Notes: generated by a model not told the origin, from the sequence alone. A DNA stretch of 64,000 bases from Pseudocolwellia sp. AS88 (GCF_030551755.1 NZ_JAUPEC010000024.1:1-64000), one strand, 5' to 3'; numbered from the stretch's first letter, positions 49,457 through 59,629 are shown. Numbers and translations are program-made.

Positions 49457-50656
49457 TTACTTTACTGTTACTTTCGCAAATTTACGTTTACCAATTTGAA
49501 AAATACCTGTTGTTCCAGCTTCAATGGCTAATTTATTATCAACAATTTTTTCACCATCAAGTTTGGCCGCACCTTGTTTTATCATACGCATAGCTTCAGA
49601 AGTGCTTGCAGCTAAACCCGCATCTTTAAACAAGTTGGCGATAGCAATAGTGCCATCTTCTGAATTAACATCAACTTCTGGGATTTCGTCAGGCATTGCA
49701 CCTTTTTGAAAACGGTTGATAAATTCTTGATGAGCTGCTTCAGCTGCGTCTTCGTCATGAAAACGAGCAATTAACTCCTTCGCTAAATTAATTTTAACAT
49801 CACGAGGGTTAGCACCGTTCTCAATATCAGTTTTGTAAGCTTCAATTTCAGCGATCGGCTTAAAACTTAACAATTCAAAATAACGCCACATTAATACATC
49901 TGAAATCGACATCATTTTACCAAACATTTCTGTTGGGCTATCTGTAATACCAATATAGTTGTTTAATGATTTAGACATTTTTTGTACGCCATCTAAACCT
50001 TCTAACAATGGCATCATTAGTACCGTTTGAGGACGTTGCCCTTCAGACTTTTGTAGTTCACGACCCATTAATAGATTGAATTTTTGATCTGTACCACCTA
50101 ACTCAACATCAGCTTCTAAAGCCACTGAGTCCCAACCTTGAACAAGTGGGTACATAAATTCGTGAATAGCAATAGCTTGACCGCCAGCATAACGCTTTTT
50201 AAAATCATCACGCTCCATCATGCGAGCAACCGTTTGGCGAGAAGCAAGTTTCAACATACCTGCAGCACCTAACTGGTCCATCCAAGTAGAGTTAAAAGCT
50301 ACTGTAGTTTTAGCCGGATCTAGAATTTTAAATACTTGCTCTTTGTATGTTTCAGCATTGGCTAGTACATCTTCTTTGGTTAACGGTTTACGTGTAACGT
50401 TTTTACCCGTCGGATCACCAATCATTCCTGTAAAGTCACCAATAAGAAATATAACTTCATGACCTAACTGTTGAAACTGACGTAACTTATTTATAAGTAC
50501 GGTATGTCCAAAGTGTAAATCGGGAGCGGTAGGATCAAAACCAGCTTTTATTTTTAATGGCTTACCTTTTTTTAACTTTGCAAGTAACTCATCTTCTAAC
50601 AAGATCTCTTCTGCACCGCGTTTAATTTCTTCAAACGCTTGGCTGACATCGGTCAT
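49457..50656 (-). CDS. tyrS: Tyrosyl-tRNA synthetase
   Basis: Class Ic synthetase that charges tRNA-Tyr. The HIGH-like signature reads HFGH ([11 protein letters not shown]), and KMSKS is present ([12 protein letters not shown]). A C-terminal S4 domain (about 335-395) ends the protein. At 399 residues it is the shorter TyrZ-like type, and the Shewanella/Vibrio-type neighbourhood beside anmK and a M23 peptidase fits. GGAG lies before ATG 50656. Confidence 0.96.
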   Translation of the reverse strand: MTDVSQAFEEIKRGAEEILLEDELLAKLKKGKPLKIKAGFDPTAPDLHFGHTVLINKLRQFQQLGHEVIFLIGDFTGMIGDPTGKNVTRKPLTKEDVLANAETYKEQVFKILDPAKTTVAFNSTWMDQLGAAGMLKLASRQTVARMMERDDFKKRYAGGQAIAIHEFMYPLVQGWDSVALEADVELGGTDQKFNLLMGRELQKSEGQRPQTVLMMPLLEGLDGVQKMSKSLNNYIGITDSPTEMFGKMMSISDVLMWRYFELLSFKPIAEIEAYKTDIENGANPRDVKINLAKELIARFHDEDAAEAAHQEFINRFQKGAMPDEIPEVDVNSEDGTIAIANLFKDAGLAASTSEAMRMIKQGAAKLDGEKIVDNKLAIEAGTTGIFQIGKRKFAKVTVK

Positions 50657-50812
50657 TCAGGGCTCCAATAGGGGGTAATTTTTGATATTTTATAGACGAA
50701 TTCTACTGCACTTTATGCTTAGGATAAAACCCTATAGCTGTTGTATTTGTTTTTTTTTGTTATAGTTACTCATTCGCCTTTTCGTAAAATTTAGACAATA
50801 GAAGTTAAACGA

Positions 50813-52225
50813 TTGAATATTATACATAATTACTTCCTAGAGCTGCCTAAGCAACATAAAATTATAATTAGTGTTTGCACTATTATATTTGTGCTCTTGC
50901 TTATTTTACCTTCTGAAAAAGCAACTGCGGGACGTCAAACGCAAGATACAGCATTAGAAATTGGTAAAAGATATCAATTACCTGTCCCTCAAAACTCATT
51001 ATCTTCAGCTGAAAGTGAAAAGACTCAAGCGAGTAATACCAATGTTGCTGTAGAAGCTGATGATGAAAATAAAAAAAATGAAATAGATGAAGTTACTGAA
51101 GATGAATCAGAGCTTTTTGAAAGCTATACATGGGATACCGCAAAAGTAAAAAGTGGTGATTCTTTAGCAAAAATATTAAAACGTTTAGGTTACAGCCCCC
51201 GCACAACTCATGAATTAAGTATTGCTAAAGGTAAAGATTCAAAGTTACTACAAAAATTAAATATTGGTGATCAACTTCATATAGCAAAAGACGAAAGCGG
51301 CAAATTAGTAGCGCTTACCTACCCTCTTAGTAAAACAGATACTTTATATGTAAACTGGAATACCGATCATTACGAATCTCACGTAGAAACTAAAACAGTA
51401 GAAATTAGAGAAACTACCGCCCATGGGATTATTAAATCGAATTTCTGGAGTGCCGGTATTGAAGCAGGTTTAGATGATGCTCAAATAATTAACTTAGCCA
51501 ACATTTTTGGCTGGGATATAGATTTTGCTTTAGATATTAGATCAGGCGACAGCTTTCATGTTGTTTATGAAAACAAATATATCGATGGTGAATTTATTGG
51601 TGCAGGGAAAATATTAGCTGCTGAATTTGTTAACCAAAATGAGCCTTTCCAAGCTATCCGATTTACTGATGGTGAATATTACTCAGCTACTGGGAAAAGT
51701 ATGCGTAAAGCTTTTTTACGCGCACCAGTAAACTTTAGATATATTAGTTCTAACTTCAAGCCAAAGCGCTTTCACCCAATACAGAAAAAATGGAAAGCAC
51801 ATAACGGCACTGACTACAGAGCCAAAACAGGCACCCCTGTTGTTGCGGCAGGTAATGGTAAAGTTATTCAGTCAGCTTATAACAAGTACAATGGTAACTA
51901 TGTGTTTATTCAGCATGGTAATGATATTGTGACCAAATACTTACACTTTTCTAAGCGTAAAGTTAAAAAAGGTCAACGTGTTAAACAAGGCGATGTTATT
52001 GGCTATGTAGGCTCTACAGGTATGTCTGAAGCACCACATTTACATTATGAATTTTTACTTAATGGCGTGCATCGCAATCCTAGAACAGTAAAATTACCTA
52101 ATGCAAACCCTTTAGCTAAAAAAGACAAAGCAGAATTTGCAATGCTAGCTGAACAACGTTTAGCTGAACTGGCTGGCTCACGCCAAGTTATGTTAAGTAT
52201 GCAAGAAACACAATCAAATCAGTAA
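50813..52225 (+). CDS. Murein DD-endopeptidase, M23 family (MepM-like)
   Basis: Cell-wall hydrolase that cleaves peptide cross-links for envelope growth. One N-terminal membrane anchor (about 17-33), an acidic linker, an OapA/LysM-like domain (about 105-180), a middle Csd3/SpoIID-like region, and the M23 domain (about 320-425). Zinc ligands are in AHNGTDYRA and APHLHYEF. The 470 residues match MepM (440) and its relatives. The start is TTG 50813, as no ATG is close. It overlaps anmK by one base, so cross-link cleavage and anhydro-MurNAc recycling are coupled. Confidence 0.9.
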   Translation: MNIIHNYFLELPKQHKIIISVCTIIFVLLLILPSEKATAGRQTQDTALEIGKRYQLPVPQNSLSSAESEKTQASNTNVAVEADDENKKNEIDEVTEDESELFESYTWDTAKVKSGDSLAKILKRLGYSPRTTHELSIAKGKDSKLLQKLNIGDQLHIAKDESGKLVALTYPLSKTDTLYVNWNTDHYESHVETKTVEIRETTAHGIIKSNFWSAGIEAGLDDAQIINLANIFGWDIDFALDIRSGDSFHVVYENKYIDGEFIGAGKILAAEFVNQNEPFQAIRFTDGEYYSATGKSMRKAFLRAPVNFRYISSNFKPKRFHPIQKKWKAHNGTDYRAKTGTPVVAAGNGKVIQSAYNKYNGNYVFIQHGNDIVTKYLHFSKRKVKKGQRVKQGDVIGYVGSTGMSEAPHLHYEFLLNGVHRNPRTVKLPNANPLAKKDKAEFAMLAEQRLAELAGSRQVMLSMQETQSNQ

Positions 52226-53376
52226 TGACCACAATTAACAATCAGTTATATATTGGTCTTATGTCGGGTACAAGTGCTGATGGAATAGATTTAGCACTTG
52301 TCGACTTTTCATCAGGTAAACCTGAACTTGTTACTAGTTATTACCAAGCTTACGATGAAAACACCTATCAAAAGATAACTCAACTTTATCAACCTGCATC
52401 TAATGAAATTGATAAAGCCTTTGCTTTAGATGTTTTACTAGCTAAACAGTTTGCCGGAGCTATTGAGGCATTTATTTCTAAAGAGAAGCTCGATAAAAAC
52501 AAAATTATCGCTATTGGCAATCATGGACAAACCATCCGCCATAGACCAACAATAACAGCTGACATAGCGGCTCCATTTACACTTCAAATCAGCTGTAATC
52601 AAACCTTAGCTACTTTAACTAATATAAGAGTTATTGGTGACTTTAGAACAAAAGACATGGTGCTAGGCGGTCAAGGAGCTCCATTAGTTCCTGCCTTTCA
52701 TAAAGCATTATTTCCCAACGAATCTGAAGATGTATTTGTAGTTAATATAGGTGGGATTGCTAACGTAACTTACCTTCCTAAAGACACAAAGACGTCAGTA
52801 TTAGGTTTTGATACTGGGCCAGGAAATGCACTGATCGATGATTGGTATAAAGCTCACAAGCAAGGTCGATTTGATCATAATGGTGAATGGGCGCAATCAG
52901 GTACTACAAACTCAGCACTTTTACAGCACTTTCTTAATGATCCTTATATCAAGTTACCAGCACCTAAAAGTACAGGTAGAGAATATTTTAATCTTGATTG
53001 GGTAAACAAAAATATAACTGAGTTTGTTGAGCTGTCTAAAGATAACATAGAACTAAAAACTGAAGATATTCAAGCTACATTGACCGAGCTAACAGCACAA
53101 ACGATTAGCGATCAAATAAACATTTTAAGTACGAAAGCCAACGTATACCTTTGCGGTGGCGGCACCTTAAACTCTTACCTATTTAATCTAATAAAACAAA
53201 AACTTAACAATCTAAACGTAACAAGTAGCGACACAATTGACATTAATAGTGACGCTTTAGAAGCCTCTGCCTTTGCTTGGTTTGCTTATGCTTTCGATAA
53301 AAAGACTCCAGGCAACATTCCAGCAGTAACAGGGGCTAGCAAAGAAGCAGTTTTAGGTATTGAGTTTCACCCGTAA
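52225..53376 (+). CDS. anmK: Anhydro-N-acetylmuramic acid kinase AnmK
   Basis: Phosphorylates and opens 1,6-anhydroMurNAc from turnover of the cell wall, giving MurNAc 6-phosphate. ASKHA-fold motifs are visible: GLMSGTSADGID at the start, GNHGQTIRH, VVNIGGIANVTYL, LGFDTGPGNALID and LCGGGTLN. The 383 residues are complete. The TAATG overlap with the endopeptidase upstream suggests translational coupling. Confidence 0.96.
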   Translation: MTTINNQLYIGLMSGTSADGIDLALVDFSSGKPELVTSYYQAYDENTYQKITQLYQPASNEIDKAFALDVLLAKQFAGAIEAFISKEKLDKNKIIAIGNHGQTIRHRPTITADIAAPFTLQISCNQTLATLTNIRVIGDFRTKDMVLGGQGAPLVPAFHKALFPNESEDVFVVNIGGIANVTYLPKDTKTSVLGFDTGPGNALIDDWYKAHKQGRFDHNGEWAQSGTTNSALLQHFLNDPYIKLPAPKSTGREYFNLDWVNKNITEFVELSKDNIELKTEDIQATLTELTAQTISDQINILSTKANVYLCGGGTLNSYLFNLIKQKLNNLNVTSSDTIDINSDALEASAFAWFAYAFDKKTPGNIPAVTGASKEAVLGIEFHP

Positions 53377-53521
53377 AAAAGACTAGATATAAAAATGTCT
53401 CTCTCTATAATGATTGTTCGTTGTTCAAAAATAAGACGCGCATTGTTGTAAGATTGTACTACAATTATAAATCAATCTAGTTTGTGCGCCTTACTATATA
53501 TAGTTAAGCTAAGGGGAAATG

Positions 53522-53713
53522 ATGCAATTTGATGATATTCACGTAGGTATGAAATGTGGCAGCAAAAAAGGTAGCGGTACGGTTACTTCAATTGATGGCT
53601 CAACGCGAAGAATTTATATGGCAGACTGTAACGACAGTAACAGTTTTGAAGTAGAATTCGAGGAATTAATCGAAGATCCACAAGCTCATAATAGAGAAGA
53701 CACTTACTACTAA
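53522..53713 (+). CDS. Small acidic protein of unknown function
   Basis: Sixty-three residues with an SH3/KOW-like appearance (VGMKCGSKKGSGTVTSIDG, then RRIYMADC and FEVEFEELIED). No signal peptide. A strong AAGGGG ribosome-binding site lies 5 bases before ATG 53522. The ATG directly before it (53519) is too close to that site. It is preceded by a 145-bp promoter region and followed by a palindromic element. Function unknown. Confidence 0.65.
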   Translation: MQFDDIHVGMKCGSKKGSGTVTSIDGSTRRIYMADCNDSNSFEVEFEELIEDPQAHNREDTYY

Positions 53714-54201
53714 AAATAATATATATGTAAAGCTCTTATTTAGGGTCTGTTGAACTTTCAGAGTTTAATTTTATTCAATTTAAAACGGATTTAATCGCGA
53801 TGTGAGCTTTGTCTCCTGAGTCGCCCTACCTTCTGCATCCATGCAGTCGTATTAAAAAAGCGAACACGGGTTATACGTTCCAACATAACCCAAGTACGGA
53901 CTTCATGTAGGCAGCAATGAGTAAATTCGGTTTAAATGAATCCAAAGGGCAGCATGTGTTTGATATTTCTAACTTTGGATAAACAGGGCGTTATCGTATG
54001 TTCGAGTAGCCAGCTACACGTCACATACTCTGCCTTGTCTAAATATCAAACACCTTGCTGTAAAAACAATCTCGAAAGATCAATAGACACGAATAAGAGC
54101 TTTTTTATTTTAACCATTGATTCATGTCTGTAACTAAATGGCTTTTTGCCGCTTTCCCATTATTATGCTACATTCTTTTCACTAAAAATTATTAATAACT
54201 A
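53714..54201. repeat. Composite palindromic region
   Basis: This 488-bp stretch has no credible gene. It holds CTGCAT-cc-ATGCAG (53833-53846), GGGTTAT/ATAACCC (53868-53874, 53885-53891) and a 110-nt imperfect palindrome. The palindrome's outer arms are CAGCA and GTGTTTGATATTT (53951-53968) against AAATATCAAACAC and TGCTG (54040-54060). Its core is GTATGT, CG, GTAGC, ca, GCTAC, CG, ACATAC. The left part shares ATGTAGGCAnCAATG with the element at 5920-5945. The YHS promoter should be at the right end. Confidence 0.65.
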
Positions 54202-54789
54202 GTGACTAAATTGAAAATAAAAATTATTTTACTTATTTTATTGTCTTTCTCATTATCAGCGCAGGAAATGATAAAAGACAAAAATATATTCTCTAAAGAG
54301 AGTATGTCGAACCCTATTAAAACAAACTCAGCCCAAGAAATGGTAAAAGATAAAAACATCTTCTCAAAAGAGACTATGTCGAATCCTATTCAAGCAAGCC
54401 CAATTCAAGCGAATGAAAAAGGAATTGCTATCGACGGCTTTGATCCTGTAGCTTACTTTACTAAAAATCAAGCAGTTAAAGGTACATCTATACATAGCTG
54501 CCAATATCAAAATAGAACTTGGCATTTCTCATCAGCAGAAAACCGCGATAAATTTTTAGAAAACCCTGAGCAATTTATACCTCAATATGGTGGTTACTGC
54601 TCACATTCAATCCATGAGAACAAGCTTGTTCATTCAAACCCTGAAGCTTTTATAGTGCGTGATAACAAACTTTATCTTTATTTTAATGAAGAGGTTGCCA
54701 AACAAGACGTTAAAGTTAACAAGTTTACTTTTACTCAAAAAAATATAGTAAGAGATAATAACTGGCTTACTTTTAAACGCACGTTCTAA
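54202..54789 (+). CDS. YHS-domain exported protein with internal duplication
   Basis: A 195-residue protein starting at GTG 54202 with a signal peptide (about 1-20, ending LSA). Two near-identical 24-residue units follow (AQEMIKDKNIFSKESMSNPI and AQEMVKDKNIFSKETMSNPI), about 21-65. A YHS domain follows (about 75-125, GFDPVAYF and GGYCSHSIHENKL). YHS domains often accompany metal-binding proteins. Its surroundings do not show a partner. Confidence 0.82.
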   Translation: MTKLKIKIILLILLSFSLSAQEMIKDKNIFSKESMSNPIKTNSAQEMVKDKNIFSKETMSNPIQASPIQANEKGIAIDGFDPVAYFTKNQAVKGTSIHSCQYQNRTWHFSSAENRDKFLENPEQFIPQYGGYCSHSIHENKLVHSNPEAFIVRDNKLYLYFNEEVAKQDVKVNKFTFTQKNIVRDNNWLTFKRTF

Positions 54790-54806
54790 GTAAAATTACA
54801 TATTAA

Positions 54807-54836
54807 AGTGCATATATTAAATTTTATATATGCACT
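54807..54836 (+). terminator. Hairpin after the YHS gene
   Basis: AGTGCATATAT (54807-54817) pairs perfectly with ATATATGCACT (54826-54836). It lies 18 bases after the stop, and no T-run follows. Confidence 0.5.
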
Positions 54837-55055
54837 AAAAAATTAATAAGAACATACTGATTATTCATCTTCTAACAGCACGTTAATATTTGGTTACCTT
54901 AAAGATAAATCATCTAAACAAATTTTTCTCTCACTTTTAAATCTGTAACCTACTCGTCTTAATACTTTTTCTATAGCAACTTACCTCCTATATATGATTT
55001 CCTTATTATAATCTTTCTAAAAATTATTTAGCATAAATTAGTATACATGCTCTAA

Positions 55056-56363
55056 TTGCGCCCTCTGCTAGGTTTGATTTTTTTAGCCTACACGTTTTTA
55101 GTTAATACCGAGTCGAATATCATGTTTGAATACCTGCTTATTGCTTTTGCCGTTCTTGCTTTATTAAGTATTATTTTTGAAGAAGTTACACATATTAATA
55201 AAGCCAAAACCACTCTATTTTTTGGATGTATTTCATGGGTTGCATTGTTTATACATGCACAACCTGATCAACATTCAGCACTTAACCACCATCTAGAAGA
55301 GAACCTTTTAGAAATTGCTGTTTTATGGTTGTTTTTAATGTCTACCATGACCTTTGTTGCCTATTTAAATGCTAAAGGTGTAATTCAGGTTGCCGTACAA
55401 AAGCTTTTCCCCACACAGCTTTCAAAACGCAGGCTTATGTTATTAGTTGCCTTATTCTCGTTAGTTCTATCAGCGATTTGTGACAACGTTACCGCAACAC
55501 TAGTAACCTTAACCTTATTGCAATCTTTTGATTTAGATAAGAAAACCAAGCTTAAAATGGCTGTGTTAACTATTTTTGCCGTTAACTCAGGTGGTGTGTC
55601 TTTGATCACCGGTGATGTAACTACACTTATGATATTCTTAGATGGTCACGTGAAGATCTCTGAACTGTTAATGTTACTTATTCCTGCTATTGCGAGTGTT
55701 TTCTTTTTAGCAATTATTCTTTCTTTTGGTACGAAAGGCCAAGCCAATATAACGCCATCAGAACAAAGTTACGACAGAATAGATATTGTTATTGCTGCCA
55801 TATTTTTTAGTACCATTATCTTAACGATGGCGTTTAACATTTTCTTTAAAATACCACCGGTATTAACTTTTTTATCAGGTCTTTCTATTATGTTTTTAGT
55901 AGGCAGAACCTACAAAACAGATACCGAAGTTACCTTAATATTAGATTATGTACGTAAAATAGAATACGACACTTTGTTGTTCTTTTTAGGAATTTTATTA
56001 ATTGTCGGTATGTTGAAAGAGATTGGTGTTTTAGAACTAATTACTGAAATTTACAATAAATTCGATCCAAATGTTTCCAGCTTCTTAGCAGGTATAGGTT
56101 CAGCCTTACTCGACAATGTACCTTTAACCGCGGCTTTATTAAAAGCTGACCCAGCGTTGACCACACCACAATGGTTAGGACTAACATATGCTGTAGGTGT
56201 AGGTGGCTCATTACTTGTTATTGGTTCATCGGCAGGTATTATTGCTATGAGTAAAATGAAAGAAATTACTTTCATGTCTTACTCTAAGTACATCCCTGCT
56301 TTATTCGCCGCTTATGTCTTTGGCTATGTAGTAACTATAATGCTGGCACAACACTTTTATTAA
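55056..56363 (+). CDS. nhaD: Sodium/proton antiporter NhaD
   Basis: Ion-transporter-superfamily Na+/H+ antiporter for salt and alkali tolerance. The 435 residues have about 12-13 membrane helices. Family motifs are LSAICDNVTATLVTL and GIGSALLDNVPLTAA, each with the conserved Asp-Asn, plus GGSLLVIGSSAGIIAMSKMK. The first 20 residues look like a signal peptide or extra helix. TTG 55056 is listed, but ATG 55122 (MFEYLL) is possible, as no clear ribosome-binding site marks either. Confidence 0.9.
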   Translation: MRPLLGLIFLAYTFLVNTESNIMFEYLLIAFAVLALLSIIFEEVTHINKAKTTLFFGCISWVALFIHAQPDQHSALNHHLEENLLEIAVLWLFLMSTMTFVAYLNAKGVIQVAVQKLFPTQLSKRRLMLLVALFSLVLSAICDNVTATLVTLTLLQSFDLDKKTKLKMAVLTIFAVNSGGVSLITGDVTTLMIFLDGHVKISELLMLLIPAIASVFFLAIILSFGTKGQANITPSEQSYDRIDIVIAAIFFSTIILTMAFNIFFKIPPVLTFLSGLSIMFLVGRTYKTDTEVTLILDYVRKIEYDTLLFFLGILLIVGMLKEIGVLELITEIYNKFDPNVSSFLAGIGSALLDNVPLTAALLKADPALTTPQWLGLTYAVGVGGSLLVIGSSAGIIAMSKMKEITFMSYSKYIPALFAAYVFGYVVTIMLAQHFY

Positions 56364-56390
56364 GTCGCTGTTCAATGTTATGAAATGATT

Positions 56391-56434
56391 GCTTCTATTA
56401 TTCTCTTAATGATTTATAGAGAATAATAGAAAGC
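56391..56434. terminator. Bidirectional terminator between nhaD and phzF
   Basis: TTCTATTATTCTCT pairs perfectly with AGAGAATAATAGAA (14 bp) around an 11-nt loop, flanked by GC on both sides. It sits between convergent nhaD and phzF. Confidence 0.75.
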
Positions 56435-56472
56435 ATTTTCCAATCTACTTTCTCTGGCCTTAAAACGTTAGC

Positions 56473-57288
56473 TTAAATCGTTATTTCGCCTGTCATATAA
56501 CTGACTGCTTGTCCCGTTAAAATGACTCTATCACCTTTAACTTCACATAATACAGTACCGCTTCTTTTAGATACCTGTAACCCTGTTAATATACGAGCTG
56601 AAGAATTAAGATTTTCATTCCAATATGGAGCAATCTCACAATGAGCAGAACCTGTAACAGGATCTTCATTTACGCTTAATTTAGGGAAAAAGCTTCGGCT
56701 AACAAAGTCTACAGCATTATCATCAGCAACAGCGGTAACAACCACGCCGCGTAAATCAAGTGCTAACCATTTTGAAAAATCAGGCTTTAGTGCACGTACT
56801 TCCGCTTCACTATTTAGCACAACAACGTAATCGAATGCTGCCATAACTTTTGTAGGTAAAACTTCATCAGTTGTATTTATGTTTAAACCTAAGCCAGCAA
56901 GTAAAGCTTTCGGAGCCTCTATGACACTTGGCATTGAAGCAGGAAAGTCCATACTAAAACCTTGCTCATTTTTACTCACAATAAGCTCACCACTTTTAGT
57001 AATAAAATTCACTTCTGGTTTAGCATAATCAAGGTATTCATAAAGCACGAAAGCTGCTGCTAACGTTGCATGACCACATAAATCTACTTCTTCCATTGGC
57101 GTAAACCAACGTAAACGAATACTATCCTCAGATATCACAAAAAATGCAGTTTCAGAGAGGTTATTTTCTTCTGCTATTTTTTGTAGTACATCGTCATCTA
57201 ACCATTGAGTTAATGGGCAAACAGCCGCAGGATTACCTTGAAAAATTTTAGATGCGAACGCATCAATCTGATATATTTTTAATTTCAT
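56473..57288 (-). CDS. PhzF-family isomerase/epimerase-like protein
   Basis: A 271-residue diaminopimelate epimerase-fold protein of the PhzF family. The N-terminal half has YQIDAFASKIFQGNPAAVCPL and LSETAFFV with the conserved active-site Glu. RWFTPMEEVDLCGHATLAA follows, and the C-terminal half has NEDPVTGSAHCEIAPYW. Most such proteins are not phenazine enzymes and have no known substrate. It begins 66 bp after the M50-HlyD gene on the same strand, which may be chance. Confidence 0.88.
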   Translation of the reverse strand: MKLKIYQIDAFASKIFQGNPAAVCPLTQWLDDDVLQKIAEENNLSETAFFVISEDSIRLRWFTPMEEVDLCGHATLAAAFVLYEYLDYAKPEVNFITKSGELIVSKNEQGFSMDFPASMPSVIEAPKALLAGLGLNINTTDEVLPTKVMAAFDYVVVLNSEAEVRALKPDFSKWLALDLRGVVVTAVADDNAVDFVSRSFFPKLSVNEDPVTGSAHCEIAPYWNENLNSSARILTGLQVSKRSGTVLCEVKGDRVILTGQAVSYMTGEITI

Positions 57289-57353
57289 ACGTTTTAATAT
57301 GCCAGCCTAATCAACAGACGACCATCCCTAAGTAAATAACAGCAAGTGCTTCA

Positions 57354-59507
57354 TTATAAACCAATTTCACTTGAAAGCACGCGGGCTACTTGCTGAAATA
57401 TACGCGAAGCAAGATTCTTTGATTCAGCTTGTATTTCAACAGCGCCAATAATAGTACGTGCACTATGAACCGACGTAGGTTCAAGGTCTACGGGGGACAG
57501 TTTTAAAAGGTAAACGGGTTGGCGTGGCTTTAATCTTCCATCGTCATCCGTGTCTACAGCAATATCACCACTATTGACTGAGGTGAGTACTCTAAGATCA
57601 ATTTGGTCAGCAGCCACTGGAGCTATTGCGCTTAAAGAAAGTTTAATCGCTGGCGAAGCCGGATCATCAGCAATAAACCGAGCTTCACTTCCCAAAGTTA
57701 ATCGAGATCTATCAATAGCTGGAACATAACCTCGAACATCAGCTTGTGACGATGAAACGATTCTAGAAAGTTGTGCTCCTGACGCCAACCATTGATCTTT
57801 ATGTAAGTTAGGCCGTAAATCACGAACTTCACCAGCCATAGGGGCTTTTATCACCATACGATTATTACGTTCAGTCAGGCGAGTAAATCGATCTTTTTCA
57901 CTGATTAATTCTTGCTGTAGTACTGGTAGTTGAGCTCGATCTACTCTGTCGCTCACCGCTCGATTAATTTGTGCCGTTAATAAATCAATGCGTAGCTGAC
58001 TACGCGTTAATGATACGTCTAATTCTGGAGAAGTTAGTTCAAACAAAGTGTCTCCAGCAGCAACGAGTGCACCATCTTTCACCACAACCTTATGTATGAG
58101 CGCAGACTCAGGTGCCACAATGCGAATATCACCACCGTAGCTATATACTGCAGGGATAGTTACATGGGTATCAATAGGTAAAAAGGTTAATAAAAGTAAT
58201 GCGATAAAAGCCAACATTGTTTTTCGGCTTCTAGAGCCGTTTGAAATTTCACTACGCATAGTCCACCACTGTCTAATTTCGTTCCATATAGGCAACCCAA
58301 TGAAGAATATTATTTCAACCGCAAACAAAATAATGCCTAAAGCTTTGAAAAAGAAATAATAGACCGCAAGTGCAATACCTGTGAATAAAAACACACGATA
58401 AATCCAAGTACCGTAAGCAAAGGCTGTGCGCCAACTAGCACCAAACTTACCTACTACTTCAGGCATCGGACGCCCTAAACCAAAAAGCCATTCACGTAAC
58501 TGCCATTTACCAAAAGCAAATGTTCGCTCTTGTAAATTAGGCACACCAACCGCATCAGACATAAAATAATATCCGTCGAAACGCATAAAAGGGTTCAAGT
58601 TGATAAAAAGACTTAATATCCAACCCGTTGTAGCTAAAACAAAAGCCGTGCTACGTAAATGTCCATCAGGTAATAAAGCCCATGCAAGCCCAGCTAAACC
58701 AGCCACCATTAGCTCCATGCGAACACCTGCAGTATCAACATCTAGCCGCTGTCGTCGTGAACGTAAACGCCAAACATCTGTTGTATCGGTATAAAGCATA
58801 GGAAAAAGCAACATAACAGCAATACCCATAGTCGATATACGGGCGCCATATCGCACCGCTGTATAAGCATGACCACATTCATGAAGTATTTTTACGGCAA
58901 TAAGTCCAATACCATAAAAAATAAAGCCTTGTAGATTAAAAAAGTCGGGGAAAGTAGCTATAAATTGATCCCAACTGCGCGCAATTAAAAATAGACCTAA
59001 AGTTGTTAATATTGCCCATATAACAATGGCTTGGGTAGACCAAATAAAAGCAATACTGGGTAAGGTTTTTCGTAAAAACTTATCAGGGCGAACTAAAGGA
59101 ATACGCGTAAAAAGATAGTTTCTCATCACCCATTGCCAAGCCGTTTGATAACGAGCATCTGCTTGCTCTAAAAGACTTTGCACTGCTTCACCTGGAGGTT
59201 TTTCAGTAAGTGAATTTTTTAGTAAAAATGAGGTGAATTCAGCAAACTCCTCAGGTAATAATTCTCTATGTCTAAGTTTCAATGCTGCGATAAGTTTATC
59301 CAGTACACCTAGGTGCCACAGAGATAAAATTTCGAATTCTCGTTGGCCTATTTCGAAAAAAGCATGACGAATGGGGTCGTAAATAGTCCAACTTGGTGCT
59401 CCTCCAATCAATGGAGCTCCGCGATTTATTTGTAACTCTTGCCTTAGTTCTGGCAACGGAATTTGCGCAACAATAGGATTGATATTTGCTGATACAGTTT
59501 CAGTCAT
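57354..59507 (-). CDS. M50 site-2-type metalloprotease fused to a HlyD-like adaptor
   Basis: A 717-residue fusion. The N-terminal soluble part (about 35-105) resembles a PqqD-like winged helix. A multi-helix membrane core follows (about 150-440). Its zinc motif is HECGH (209-213) with the partner NPFMRFDGYY (Asp311). A HlyD-type periplasmic barrel-sandwich with a coiled-coil hairpin fills about 450-690 (VVVKDGALVAAGDTLFELTS; IKAPMAGEVRDL). It is the last gene of a four-gene run after tolC-hlyD-hlyD. The catalytic motifs suggest an active intramembrane protease or a transporter-like role. The combination is known in genomes but not well studied. Confidence 0.82.
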   Translation of the reverse strand: MTETVSANINPIVAQIPLPELRQELQINRGAPLIGGAPSWTIYDPIRHAFFEIGQREFEILSLWHLGVLDKLIAALKLRHRELLPEEFAEFTSFLLKNSLTEKPPGEAVQSLLEQADARYQTAWQWVMRNYLFTRIPLVRPDKFLRKTLPSIAFIWSTQAIVIWAILTTLGLFLIARSWDQFIATFPDFFNLQGFIFYGIGLIAVKILHECGHAYTAVRYGARISTMGIAVMLLFPMLYTDTTDVWRLRSRRQRLDVDTAGVRMELMVAGLAGLAWALLPDGHLRSTAFVLATTGWILSLFINLNPFMRFDGYYFMSDAVGVPNLQERTFAFGKWQLREWLFGLGRPMPEVVGKFGASWRTAFAYGTWIYRVFLFTGIALAVYYFFFKALGIILFAVEIIFFIGLPIWNEIRQWWTMRSEISNGSRSRKTMLAFIALLLLTFLPIDTHVTIPAVYSYGGDIRIVAPESALIHKVVVKDGALVAAGDTLFELTSPELDVSLTRSQLRIDLLTAQINRAVSDRVDRAQLPVLQQELISEKDRFTRLTERNNRMVIKAPMAGEVRDLRPNLHKDQWLASGAQLSRIVSSSQADVRGYVPAIDRSRLTLGSEARFIADDPASPAIKLSLSAIAPVAADQIDLRVLTSVNSGDIAVDTDDDGRLKPRQPVYLLKLSPVDLEPTSVHSARTIIGAVEIQAESKNLASRIFQQVARVLSSEIGL

Positions 59508-59629
59508 GCCCTCCCCCTACAAGCTTATTCTTTATCGCTTCTTGATTAAATATAAGTTCATGATTTATGTTTGGTTCTTGCCTCATATACCATAATAAAA
59601 CGCTTTCAGTCATACCAACTGTCAACCTA

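Noticed and set aside
53750-53770. Insertion sequence starting at GGGTCTGTTGAACTTTC
   Set aside because: No matching inverted end or transposase was seen in the next 500 bases. At most a remnant.
53936-54133. Open reading frame of 65 codons in the palindromic region
   Set aside because: It runs across an inverted repeat, has no ribosome-binding site and resembles no protein. Better explained as non-coding.
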